Source: Turnera subulata
Lineage: Eukaryota; Streptophyta; Magnoliopsida; Malpighiales; Passifloraceae
Length of the DNA stretch: 64,000 nucleotides
Direction: 5' to 3'
Assembly (NCBI GenBank): GCA_028386065.3
Contig: JAKUCV010003701.1
Coordinates: forward strand, 64,077 to 128,076
Under the pieces are notes generated by a model. It saw only the letters and a program-made list of their open reading frames with translations, was not told the DNA's origin and did not search any database. This document shows positions 49,940 through 61,838 of the stretch, piece after piece. The position numbers and the translations under genes were made by a program. Numbering within the stretch: position 1 is the first letter of the stretch; every line of letters begins with the position of its first letter.

Positions 49940-50371
49940 ATGTCGACAAGTTTTGCTAATAGTTCACGCAGCCATGGGAGGAAGGAAGAGGCCGACTTTC
50001 ATAGATTCAACAACATCACATGCAAATGCAAGAAAAGGGCTATGGTGAAGATTTAAGAGTCCGATTCCAATCCCAAACAATTATACTACTGATGTCCACA
50101 ATGCGGGTTCTTAGGTTGGTGCAAGCCATTATGTGGTGATTGTATAAAAATTGAAAGCAACCTAAAGGACAAAGGATCCAAAGACATTGATGAAGACATG
50201 AAAGTGTGTGCTAAAGGATTGGAGGCATGCTTGGAAAGGTTTCAGGCTATGTTCGCTGCAATGGTAGAATTGAAGACGCATGCCAAGATAGTAATGATGG
50301 TGTTGATGGTCATGTTTGGAATGAATGTAATCCTTTGTGTTCTAGTAGTGGTGATTCTGAGTAGGATGTAG
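49940..50371 (+). pseudogene. GRF-type zinc-finger membrane protein (At4g04775-like), MULE cargo, two nonsense codons
   Basis: The reading frame from ATG to TAG spans 144 codons and is broken only by TAA after MVKI and TGA after LYY. The protein has the GRF-like zinc pattern (CKCKKRAMVKI, then YY-stop-CPQCGFLGWCKPLCGD, Cys-x-Cys then Cys-x2-Cys with the FxxW feature), a Glu/Lys-rich middle and a C-terminal hydrophobic helix (MVLMVMFGMNVILCVLVVVI). This is the architecture of the plant At4g04775-like family, often found near transposons. The TGA fits decay of a CGA Arg codon by CpG deamination. The gene is transcribed opposite to the transposase. Family identity is a recognition from motif layout; function is unknown. 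Confidence 0.7.
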
Positions 50372-50780
50372 TAAGTGTAAAAGTTTGTGTAAGTTGCTGA
50401 AATTTTCCTTTGTGTTCTTATTTCCTGAAATGAAATGCATGCTTATTTCCTGAAAAACTTGCCCATACAGTTAATGAACGGATGCAAAGCTACATAGTGT
50501 AGGATGTAGAGCAAGCAAATTAACTAATCGTTGCAGAAACATGTATGAGAAATTTTAATCAGATTGAAGCAAGTAGAATCAAACATCAAACGTAAACCAA
50601 CATATTAATTAATGGCAACCCAGAATATGAAATGGCTTTCATCAGTAATGCTATTCATACCATACATACCATAAGTTCTAAAAAGTACCAAAAACGGGAT
50701 AGGAAGGTGAGTATGTTTCTCAACAAATATATGATCTTGATAGATAATAAACCATTAGAGTTTGATTGTCATCAATCGTA

Positions 50781-50987
50781 ATGGCAGCCAAAAGATATCA
50801 TGTAAGACCTATCCTAGATGCCATACAAAATATGACGCGCATGTCATTGATAGGTCAAGGTTTCCACAACCTTGAGATAGGGAAGTCTTTACGCAAAGTC
50901 CAGGGCTTTGCTGCAGCAGTAGAATTCGTGGATGGGTTCCTAGACGGTTGCATCGATCTCCCAGTTGGCAACTATATAGCACAGTGA
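50781..50987 (+). other. Unassigned 68-codon open frame inside the MULE
   Basis: An ATG-initiated frame (MAAKRYHVRPILDAIQNM to VGNYIAQ) lies between the GRF pseudogene and the nested LTR. The composition looks protein-like, but I do not recognise it and no splice partners are clear. It may be a captured fragment or chance. Confidence 0.15.
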
Positions 50988-51118
50988 AATTAAATTAGCA
51001 ACATCTATGAAGAAATGTTAGGCACACATTCTTACTATACTACTATACTACTATAGAATTGAATGCAAGGGAAATAGTTTCTTAACTGGTTGACTTGAAG
51101 AACCAGTAGAAGTATTAG

Positions 51119-54100
51119 TGTAACGCCCCGGATTTTTCATAATTTGATTTTTCGGAATTCTTGAAATTTTATTCCAATTTTACCCTTGAGGAATTTCTAA
51201 ATTTTTGAGCAAGGAAATAAATTATTTTTACCTTGGTTATATGGAATTTAGTTGATGGTATGACGGGTTCGGCTTTCGTTGGAGTTTAATCGGGTTTCGG
51301 GGTTGAGAATTAAGTTTTGAAGTAGTTTCCCCGAAACTACGTCGTTTTGGAACTATTCACAAAAAAAAAAACGTGTTGACCAGGGGTTGACCGCGCCTAG
51401 TGGGACGACATGTCGTCCACTAGGCACAGCCAACCCTAGCCGCACTCCCCTTCATCTTTTCTTTTTCTTTCTTCTTCTTCCTTATTTCTTTTTTTTCTCT
51501 TCTTCTCCAAATCTCCAAACCGCCGCCGCCTTCTCTTCTCTTCCTCCTGCTTCGTTTTCTCTTCTCTTCCCTTCCTCCTCCCTCTCGTTTTCCTCCCTTC
51601 TTCTTCCCTCTTCTTTTCTTTTCCTCTCTTCCTCCCTCTTGCTTTCGTCTTCGACTACACACCAACCACTAAGCCGCCGTCGATTTCCTTCTTTCTTCTT
51701 CGTGAGCCGTCGCCGCCGCCTCTGGTTTCGTCGCCGGTAAGCCTCACGCTCCCTCCCTTTTCTTTCCGTTCTGGGTTAGTTGTTTGATTGGGTTTGCGTG
51801 GGCGTGGGTTCTCTTGTGGCGGTGGGCTAGGTGCTAATTGGTTTTCTGTTTTGTTGTGGGTTTTGGTGGTGGCCGGACGGTGGTGGATTTGGTGGTGTTG
51901 TGACTGTGTTGGTTTCGGGTCTGATTGGGTTGTGGTTGCTGGTGGTGGTGTTTTGGTCGGAGCTGCTTTCTGCAGGAGTTGTGGGCTTCGGCAGCGAGTG
52001 GTGTTGGTGGCCTGTGCTCGGGATTGTTGAGGCTCGATTCCGGTAAGGCTTCTCTCTCTCGCTCTCAATCGTTTCTCTTCGTGATTCCGTTAGATTAGAA
52101 TCTGGTTGGGTACTCTTTTGAATTTTTGGCTGTGATGTTAGTGGCAGAATTGCCGTGGGTTTTTGCGTGCTGAGCTGCGCCAGTGTTCGTGTTGTCGTTC
52201 TGGTGGTTTTGGGTGTTTTCCGGCGAGTTGACCGGAATCCGGCGAAGGCTCGGGAATTTTCCGGCGAGGCTCGGGAAAATTCCGGCGAAGGCTCGGGTCT
52301 CGATTTTCGGCATTTTAACGGTATATTGGATGTACGATTTGTATTCATTCATGGCATGTACTTATATTCGGAATTGGGTTATGTATTTAATAGTGATTAG
52401 TGGAAACCGAGACGGGTAGAACCTTAGGCCGGTAAATACCGACACGGGTAGAACCTTAGGCCGGGAATCTTTGGACATCGGATTAACCTTGGACTTAAGT
52501 AACGGGCTTTGAGCCAATCATATAATTGGTTAATTAAGGACTTAAGGAAGTGGGCTTTAGGCCCAGAAATTGTAATTGGGCTTAGATTGGACTTAGGCCG
52601 GGAATTCATAAACGATATAAAGAGTGGGCCATAGGCCCGGGAATTACTTTTGGACTTAGTTGGGCTTAAGCCCGGTGAACCTTAGGTCCCGTTACTCGGA
52701 GTTTGGTGAAGAGAACATTAAGTCGGGTTTAGACCCGGGAATTACATAGTCGTCTAACCGGGGACGGGTTTAACTCAGTGGAGCATATAGTTGCATGCAT
52801 GCACGTCTTTATTGTTTTTGTTTGTAATTTGTTGTGTGTGCCGGTATTCAGGCACGGGTGTTACCTCGGGAGCTGGTGGATCGGTTTTGGGAAAGGCTCC
52901 ACAGGACAATCGTCGTTGAGGTGACTTTATATGTCTTTTTATGTTTGTTTGCATGAGCTCGTTGGAATGGTTTGTTTGAGTTGCATGCTTGTTTGCTAAC
53001 ATGCTGTAATCTGTATTGTGTGCCTAAGTGTATTATTTGCTTATGAGCAGGATGTTGGATTTGTTATGGATTATAACATGTGATGTGATTTTGGGTGCTT
53101 TGTGTGATGTGTTGTGGGTCGGAGACCCGGTTATCTGATTGAGATGTCTTTATCACACTACCCTGTTAGATCACAGCTAATGGCACACATAAACTCATAA
53201 TCTGTGAATAAAGATAATGTACAGTAGAAGTTAGGCTACTGTGTGCTGATGACCGGTTGTTTCGAGCGGGAAGTGATACCCCTCGGGTTTGCTTGCGGAT
53301 TGGCAAGTGTTATGCAGATTTGCATGTGGGTCTGTGATGACCGGTTTCTACCTCCCTCCTTCTACCTCCCCCTTTCTACCTCCCTCTTTCTCTCTCTCTC
53401 TCTCTCTCTATATGGTTATGTTGGGCTTCGTGCCTGGTTGTATTTGGGCTTATGCCTGGTTGTCTCATGAGACGGGACCGAGCTCGACGCACACAGTAGG
53501 GGCCCTGAATAATAAATCATAATAAGAAATCTTAACACACAACAGATGAAGAATAATGTACAGTTGCTTGATTGTGTTGGCATGTTAGTACTGATTGTTG
53601 TATGTTGCATGCTTGTAATGTTGCTCTTCTTTCCTTTCGGACCTGATCTGCACACTCTCATAATTAGATATATATTGCTCACTGAGTAGGCGACTCACAT
53701 AATCGCCAACGTTGTTTTTCAGACCCATAGATAGCGTGCAGTTTCTTTCTTCTTTTCCCGGAGTACGGACGTGGACATCCCAGCAGGTAGCTGTGCTTGT
53801 TCTCCCGGATTGGATCCATAGAGTCGGCATGCATGTTGTTTTATTTCTATTATTTTTACTCCGTTTGACATTTCCGCTGCATTGGATTTTTATTGAGATG
53901 TCTATTGATTTTGGATTACATTATCGGCGGGTTGCCGGGTTTATGTTTTGATGATGTTTCGGCAGGATGCCGGGTTGATTTGTGGCTTGTTAAGCCAGAT
54001 TATTATGTTCTTCTTGACATCTCGTTTTATTGAGGATTTTGGATATTGTTTATATTGGTTTTCGTGTCCCGGGTTTCAGGGGTATTTTGGTAATTTCCTT

Positions 54101-54142
54101 GAGTTTGGTATTTTATTGTTAAATTGGGACACGGGTGTTTCA
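51119..54142 (+). mobile_element. Solo LTR, copy B (3.0 kb), 5-bp target duplication ATTAG
   Basis: It starts TGTAACGCCCC and ends ACACGGGTGTTTCA, flanked by ATTAG at 51114-51118 and 54143-54147. It is the same family and orientation as copy A; shared blocks include GTGCCGGTATTCAGGCA (about 52839) and CTCACTGAGTAGGCGACTCA (about 53678). It is inserted in the MULE, downstream of the transposase, and so is younger. A GGCGAAGGCTCGGG-type motif is repeated in tandem at about 52240-52300, a (TC)n run sits near 53391-53409, and there is a CT-rich tract at 51440-51640. No internal retrotransposon genes are present. Confidence 0.92.
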
Positions 54143-54329
54143 ATTAGGCATTCCTTTCCAATCGCATGGAGTTGCTGCTTGGTTGACTTGAAGAACCCTT
54201 GTTTGCATTCCTAGCCGATTGTATAAAAGCTGAAGTTGGTTCGGTTCTCTGTGATAAGAGAAGAAAAAAAGTGAGAATACAAGACATTATTGCAATGCAT
54301 ATTGACAGAAGCACTCATTACTTCAGTAA

Positions 54330-57300
54330 TCACTTAGGAAGATAACACTCAACTGGAACTTGTGCAGAATTATTTGTGGAATTCATTCCAGTATTCTTTT
54401 GGGATAAGATGTTATCATTACTTGGACTTGTAGTTGCAGTTGCAGTTGCTCTTTGCTTCCTCATCTAAAAGAAAAGTAATTAGATGAGAAGGAAATGTAT
54501 AAAATTGATGTGATATGATATTGATTGAATGGACCAGAGGAAAGCTTAATTGGTAACTTTGGAGGTCTAGTTGTTGTCGCAGTGGTAGCATGGTCAGTCA
54601 CAGTAGGTGGGCACTATTGACTGTCACATTGTTGATTGTCAAATGATGTTCCCTCACATCTTTAACCTCTCTGTCTCTTAGCATGATGCTCTTTGCGGGG
54701 TTTTGCCTTTGGATGTCTTGCATTTTTACAAGTCAGTATGTTATGCCCATATTGTAAGTAATTTTGACATCTAATTTGGGTACCCCGCCTAGTGCTTTTA
54801 TATGGGTTAGCAGCTTTGCCTTCTTCTTCGTCTCTTTTTCTTGCCATCGGTCTCTTTCTAGGCTTCTTTTCTTCCACCATTTGCGAAGGCAGGCAAGGTT
54901 CACCATCAGCTTGCGGCCAATCTTCCTTTCCAAGAACAGGATCAATGCCTTGTGCATAGCAAAGCTCAAAATTGGCCATTGTGTAGCACCTATGGACAAA
55001 ATCCTCTGGATCTAGGTTTGCATACATAATTGATGCACATGCATGCAAATAAGGGGTCCCTGTATAGTCCCACCTCTTGCAGGTACAAGTCATCTCTCTA
55101 ATATCACATACGGCCTTGGATCCATAACTGTCAGTCACTTCAAATTATTGTCTATGACCTCCTAAGATGACAATGCATGCAGTAGAATCCTTCTTTGCTT
55201 TCTCTAATTTGTTTATAATCCTTGGACAAAGCTTCTGTTTGTACTCTTTGATAAGTTTCTTCTTCTTCACAAACCTCAGCATCATTAGCCTCCGAATGCT
55301 CTTTATCAAAATTATGATGGGCTTGTCCCTTGCCTCTAAAATTAGTGCATTGAAGCTTTCGGCTAAGTTATTGAGAAGTAGTTCACATCTTATCCTTGGA
55401 CTCATCAAATGCCTAGCCCAAAGTTGTAGTGGAGTCCGCATCAACCATTCATATGCCTCATTGCCACCACCTTCTAAGTTCCTTCGGTTTTTCCATCCAA
55501 AACTTGAAGTTGTTCTCTGTGTATGCTCTGGCAGCATTGCATAAATAGTCTTTGAAAGTCTTGGATCCTCATTGCTTTCTGAAATTGCACCAAAGATGTC
55601 TAAGACAAAACTTGTGCTCCAAAAAGCTTAGTTCATTGTCGAACAAGCTAGTCAATCCCTACATTAACACAGAAGAGAAAACACAATGGTTATTATTATA
55701 ATTTACAACTATAAAGACAAGCATTAATAATTGAATAAGTTATGAGGATTACCTTCTGCTTGTCAGATATAAATACCCATCTACTCTCTTGAGGTGAACC
55801 AATGTCGTCAAACAACAAGTCCATAAACTACGCCCATGCAATTGGAAAAATGTTGTCATTAACATCCTAGGCAACAACAACTAGTAGTTGTTGCCCCTTG
55901 TATGCACATTTCAGATGACATCCATCAATTCCAGTAAAGGGTCTGCATCCTTGTTTGATTCCCATGTTGCATGCCCTCAAGCACACATATAGCCTTTGGA
56001 ACACCCCATTGTATGGGCAACTTTACAGCTTCCAGGATTATATTTCAAGACTGCAGCACAATAGTTGCACAATGATGCATATTGCTCCAGCTCATTCCCT
56101 TGAATTTTCCTCAAGGCAAGTACTTTGGCTCTATAATATTTTCCAGCCTTCATAATAAGTTGACGCTCTCTTCTAAGTCTGCCTTCAAGTACAGTAGGAT
56201 CAATACCGGAGTTGTCTCTGATATCTTCAATATACTTTGCAACAATCCAATTTGCAAAGGCTTTTGTATGCTTAAATGATCTGCCACAAGTGTGTGGCCC
56301 ATTATAAGTCTTCACCATCCAACAGTCCTTCTTAGGGCCAAGAGAACTGTGAATCCTCCATGGACAGTTCTTACGATATTTTACAGTGATCCTATCTTTG
56401 TTATTCTGAACATATCTGAAGTCATGCCCACACTGAAGTGAATATTCTTTCAAAGCTTCCCTAAACACTCGAAAGTCCTTGAACTTCATTCCTTCCTCAA
56501 ATTCAATGGCTTCGTTCATGTCAGTTGTTTCATCAAATTCTGCAAACTTATCTTCACCATCTGAGGCAAGTGGGCTTCCCAACTTGTCGCTATCATATTC
56601 CACTTATTCTTGCTCCAAGTTGATGACATCTGCAACTACTTGAGATGAGCTTTCTCCCACAGTAGAATGCCTGCGCCTCTTTCTAACTCCAATTGCTTCG
56701 TGCACATGAACTGGGTGGAATACATCTTCATATAGATCATTGAAATCTATCTCTTCCTCATCTGATTCTTCAAAGTCAGAATCCTCTGAAGGCATGTACT
56801 CCTCATTGAATTCATCATCATCCTCATCATACACAACTTCCTCCCCATTAGTATTGCCTCCGACATTGTTATTGATAGCTTCATCATCATGAAGTGCACC
56901 ATTAACCGAGACTTCATTCACCTCTTCATTAACATCAATATCAACCAAGTCTGCAACGTCAAAATTCAGCAAGTCATCATCCTCATCTGATTTTTCAAAG
57001 TCAGAATCCTGTGGAGGCATATACAGCTCATCGAATTCGTCATCATCCTCATCATACACAGCTTCCTCCCCCATCAACTTTGCCTCCTACATTGTTGTTG
57101 ATAGCTTCATCATCATGAAGTACACCATCATCCTCATTCAAGTGTGCAACCCTCATTCAACTGTATATCATTTCACTCATGCTTTACATACACATGAATG
57201 GAATCAATCTCTCTCTGCTCCATGTCATCCACCACTTCAAGTAGGTGTCTTTCATCTCTTATAGGCTTCAACTCTTGCATGCTTTCCTCTTTAAACTTGT

Positions 57301-57475
57301 AAAACCACTCAAAGGGTATGAAATACTCATATGCATTCATCTACCGCTCCCATTTAACTAAAGACACATAGTCACTCCCAATCTCTCCTTTGATGGATAG
57401 CCCACCAACATACTCTTTCTCTGAAGTATTGTGATTCCATATACCACCAAAGTGCAAATTCCAGTATATGATCAT
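54330..57475 (-). pseudogene. MULE (MuDR-type) transposase, decayed
   Basis: Minus-strand parts in order: N-terminal module from MIIYWNLHFGGIWNHN (57475) to VYVKHE; a Glu/Asp-rich region with an internal duplication (57125-56740); the MuDR DNA-binding domain (FEEGMKFKDFRVFREALKEY to SFKHTKAFANWIV, 56510-56240); the DDE catalytic domain with GIDGCHLK (first Asp) and ISDKQK (second Asp); LLNNLAESFNALILEARDKP; a SWIM zinc finger (CTCKRW to YLHAC, about 55080-55020); a zinc knuckle missing one Cys (CQNYLQYGHNILTC); and a probable last exon 54464-54330. Breaks: TAG after KWER (57343), a TGA after VYVKHE, frameshifts in the acidic region, near 56020 and near 55465, TAG twice after the first catalytic Asp, TGA after FRKQ, and TAA after GHRQ (55144-55142). 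Family certain; not functional. Confidence 0.9.
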
Positions 57476-58878
57476 CCTATCATAACACAAAAACAAAACA
57501 TTAATGTAAATAGATGCAAAATACAAACTCAACTTCAATTTCTCATAATACTACAATTGAAAAACCAAAAGCAATACCACAAACCAACAAGCATGCATGT
57601 AATGATATAATTGCTGAGACCAAAATAAACAGAGCACACCACACACAAGTATACCACCAAAACACATTACCATTAGTAAATAGATGAGGCAACCACCACC
57701 AAAACACACACACAGACACACACACACAGACACAAACAGAACAAAATATAACACATGAACATCAATAACCACAGACGCAACATGAGCAGAACACACTAAC
57801 AAAATGAACAAAACATACCAACAAAATGAACAGAACACAACGTATCATCAAGTAACCACATACAAGTACACCATTGCAAACCCTAAACCAACAACCTCTT
57901 GCAAGACATGGACATATAATACAAAGACACCATCATATTTCAATCATAACCACAACCAACGTCTATACAGTATAATAAAATGACTTATACAGTGGTGGAA
58001 TGCTTACCTCAATTGCTTATGTGAATCACGATTATCAGTGGTGCAGTAACCCTCATTGTGCTTCTCCCACCGCCTCTACGTCACCTTGGGTTTTGCTAAC
58101 AGCCTGTTTAAAAAGCAAAAAAGGGATTAACTCCAAAAAATTCTCAAAATCCAGCATCCACAAACTTCAAACAACACAAAAGAGTAATTATCATATTATG
58201 CATGCAACCGCATACTATAAACACACAAATCGCACTTTCTACATGGAAACCCATAAGTCATCACCGCTTTCTATGTTTAGAAGCATAGCAGTGACGAGGA
58301 AAAGGGAGAAAAGCAAAAACCTGACCTCTGTTACATGCTTCAAAGACTATAGTGACCATACATGGTGGATAGGGTCGTCGATCGTGTCTTCCTTTCGCTA
58401 CTTGGTTCTGCTTGTGAACTACCTTTGTCAGCCAGACGAGATGTCCGGCTAAGAGATCGTGTACCCTTTCCCTTCTACCACTACTGTCTTTTGTTTAATG
58501 GCGCCCATTGAGAGCTTCCATGGTGAGCAGCAGGCGAGAGGAAGAAGAAGAAGATGAAGGGTTTGAGAGGTTGAGTGTTGAGTGTTTTCTTTTCTTTTTG
58601 AAAAAGTGAGAGAGAGATGAGACGAGACGGGTAGTAATGGGAAGTTAGGGTTGTTGTGCTGTTGCACAGCCCACGAGAATTCGAAATCCATGGCCGTGAT
58701 TAAGACACGTGGCATTAATCTGTCACTCCCGTTAGTCAGATTGACAGAACCGAATGGGCATTGGACGGAAGCACCTAATTGCATCAAATTGGGAGTTCAG
58801 GTGGTCATTTGACAAAAGAAAAAGTTCAGAGGTGAGTCAATAATAAACCAGAATTTAGGGGGTTAAAATGTAATTAAC
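57476..58878. other. MULE right subterminal region (transposase upstream side)
   Basis: AT-rich sequence with CA/TG-rich runs near 57700-57840, followed by the right inverted repeat. A short minus-strand frame ending near 58449 (MGAIKQKTVVVEGKGYTIS) could be a remnant 5' exon but is not recognisable. Confidence 0.35.
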
Positions 58879-59785
58879 TCGATTTTTTCAAAATAGCTTT
58901 TTGTATAGTAATCCTATAATTGAATTTTTTGTTAACGATATTTGTTGATGTTCATGATATTCTAAATTATATAATTTATAATATTAAATTATATATAATT
59001 TAGAGGGTAATTCTATTAAATTTATTAAGGATTTATATTAATCATTATCATATAACGATATTTGTCAATAATAAAGATAATTCTATTAATTTATTGACTT
59101 TTATATTATAAGAGAATTATTATAATAGACTATATGTCATCCATTAATGTATAACGTATCACTCATTATATATTATTGTTAATATAATATTAAACAAGGA
59201 TATTTTAATTTTTTAATTTTAAGAGATCATGCTTTTATAGATAGTATAAAAGTATAGATAAATAGATCCGAATGGGCATTGGACGGAAGCACCTAATTGC
59301 ATCAAATTGGGAGTTCAGGTGGTCATTTGACAAAAGAAAAAGTTCAGGGCTGAGTTAATAATAAACCAGAATTTAGGGGGTTAAAATGTAATTAACTCGA
59401 TTTTTTCAGAATAGCTTTTTGTATAGTAATCCTATAATTGAATTTTTTGTTAACGATATTTGTTGATGTTCATGATATTCTAAATTATAAAATTTATAAT
59501 ATTAAATTATATATAATTTAGAGGGTAATTCTATTAAATTTATTAAGGATATACATTAATCATTATCATATAACGATATTTGTCAATAATAAAGATAATT
59601 CTATTAATTTATTGACTTTTATATTATAAGAGAATTATTATAATAGACTATATGTCATCCATTAATGTATAACGTATCACTCATTATATATTATTTTTAA
59701 TATAATATTAAACAAGGATATTTTAATTTTTTAATTTTAAGAGATCATGCTTTTATAGATAGTATAAAAGTATAGATAGATAGAG
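58750..59785. repeat. 518-bp tandem duplication covering the MULE right end and flank
   Basis: Copy 1 (58750-59267) and copy 2 (59268-about 59785) both start CCGAATGGGCATTGGACGGA and run through the MULE terminus into very AT-rich flank (CTATATGTCATCCATTAATG) at a constant offset of 518 bp. Only a few differences are visible, for example near 58831 against 59349. Confidence 0.92.
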
Positions 59786-61838
59786 TAGGTGTTTAAAAGC
59801 TAGACCGGTCTAGTCGTTCGAAGCTGGTTAATCATGACGATTAGTTTTTTGGGTCAAATTTTTTTATAAAGTTCCTATTGAATCCAGGTTTGACCACTAT
59901 TTATTAGAAAAAATTATATCTGATGGCCCAACCGGGAAAATTGTTAGTCCGAATTTAACAACATTGGGTAGAACACAACTTTCTAATATTTTTTTATTTG
60001 TAAGTATTAAATACGTATAACCACTTTTATTATTCGTGTATAACATGGATTGGAGACTAAGCTTGTAATTTATTGACACTCTTATGTTAAAAAACACAAG
60101 AGGTCATGAGTATCCGGCCTTTATTTCGGTCTAGGACCGAAAAAATATCGATATGCAGTCCTCCCAAATTTTTTAAAGACCGAACCGAATTGCACCTATA
60201 TTGACTCTAATGTGGGTGGCCCAAATGTTTTTCGGTTTGGTTCGCGGTCTACGTCAATATCAAACTTAATAAATAACATTACTTATTTTTTATTTTTTTA
60301 GATGTTTAGATTGGTTAGTTATTGCAATCTAGTCCTGATCCGAATTAGTATAATTCGATTTGGGTTTTCGGTCTTTTCAGTTGTTGGGTATCTTGCTCAC
60401 CCTTGACATGATAGGCCAATAGAATGCTAATTAAGTGTCACGACTTCTACCGCGCATATCACCATATTCTTTTCTAATTAATTAGTCACAATTAATGCAA
60501 GTGGATGTTATTTAGTAATATAATTAGGAAGGAAGATTTCTCCCCATGCATGCCATGCAACAAGATGGTTTGTTTCCCTCTTTAAAACTTTTAACAACCC
60601 ATATTAAGTCCCTTCACATGCAAACCATTACTAATTAAATAAAACCTATATAGTACCTATATAGTCAATCTTAATGCAGAATATATGGTGACCAGAATTT
60701 TGGTGAGGAAACTCCAGTATGTCGAGGCTCGAGCATTTATTGCTCAAAAGTTACCCGTCACAAACAAGGCAGTTGTTTTTTTTGGCAAACCTAATTAATC
60801 CCACTGAAACATTCAATCTACTCAAGGAGTTTGAATACGGAGAAATTAGGCCATAACAATTATATATCACATGCACACAGTGCTTTTATTAGATTCTTCC
60901 ACCAAGTCGTAGGGATTTAATTTGACGGAAACAAAATGCTATCAGTAACATTGATTAAGCAGCATTCCCTTGGTGGAGCGAGGTATAAAAAAGAGCAGCT
61001 TATCACGATAAATTAATAGTGGTGAATAATAATATCAAGCCTAACTTCAAACTATTCAAGAGTGGTGGGCAAGATGTGAGAAGACACTACACTAGGCAGC
61101 CATGGAAAAGTAAACGCTAGTTCAAACTATTCAACTAGCTATTATGCAAGGTATTCCAAATTTGGAGGACCCGAAACAAAACACATAGTCAAGAATCAAA
61201 ATTGCAAACCCACCACAAGAAAACAATACCAAACCAGGTTAACAAAAAAAAAAAATAAGACAAAAAAAACAAAAAGAATATCAACCAAGGTCGATTCGAG
61301 CAAGTTCTGCCCATAAGGAGTGGGCCATGGAAATCCGATCTCGCAGCTCACGAAGTAGCTTCGATTCCTAGCGGAAAAGGACTAAAATCTTACAAGCCAC
61401 CAACGAATTACACAGGAAATCCGTGTAAAGCTTATGAGCAAGCAACCAAGGACAACAAGACAACAATAGAACAGACAGAAACAAGTAACAAAACCACTCG
61501 ACTACAAATCAAAATTCCTGGAAACCCTGCAAGAAAAGTTAGCAATGACCACACAAACAATAAAAAAAAAAAACCATCAACACCAAATTTAAAGAAAACA
61601 GAACAAATAAGGCAGTGAAAAAAAGAGGCATTATCAGCCAGGATTGGTAGCCCATATGTTGTTCACACAACAGGTACTGCTCAAAATGTATCTAGACGAC
61701 AAAATATAACATGAGAAAGAGATGCCAAGTTCGTCCAGAGCAACAGTAACAACTAAAACACATTCTTAGCCTAAAGAACCAGAAAAAGACAAATCGAGAA
61801 GCTCAAAACCCTGCAGCTCAACAACCTTCGATAGTTCC
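59786..61838. other. Gene-free spacer between the MULE and the EF2-like locus
   Basis: AT-rich sequence. The segment 59790-60415, with GACCGAA/TTCGGTC motifs repeated in both orientations (about 60115-60400), resembles a degraded DNA transposon, but no clear inverted termini or target duplication were found. Nothing else is recognised; 61300-61838 may be the 3' flank of the EF2-like locus. Confidence 0.4.

Larger units (their letters stand above)
49464..58878 (-). mobile_element. Large MULE (~9.4 kb, ~6.4 kb without the nested LTR) with degenerate transposase and cargo gene
   Basis: The left terminus starts GTTAATTATATTTTAACCTC; the right terminus, reverse-complemented, starts GTTAATTACATTTTAACCCC. 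The arms stay alignable for about 150 bp, including GTGCTTCCGTCCAATGCC on both sides, with an indel. Inside are a decayed MULE transposase (minus strand), a decayed GRF zinc-finger gene (plus strand) and a nested solo LTR. No convincing 9-bp target duplication is visible (TTGATTCAG on the left against TCGATTTTT on the right), so the exact ends are uncertain, and the right end lies inside a later tandem duplication. The element cannot be autonomous now. Confidence 0.85.

Noticed and set aside
51387..52348. Several long overlapping frames on both strands in solo LTR B (and at 40072-40541 in copy A)
   Set aside because: They arise from CT-rich and GC-rich tracts of the LTR, overlap on both strands and are not conserved as proteins between the two copies.
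59790..60415. Possible hAT-like or other DNA transposon remnant with GACCGAA/TTCGGTC motifs in both orientations
   Set aside because: Putative termini (GTAGGTGTTTAAAAG and the reverse of CTCACCCTTGAC) match only weakly and no target duplication was found.
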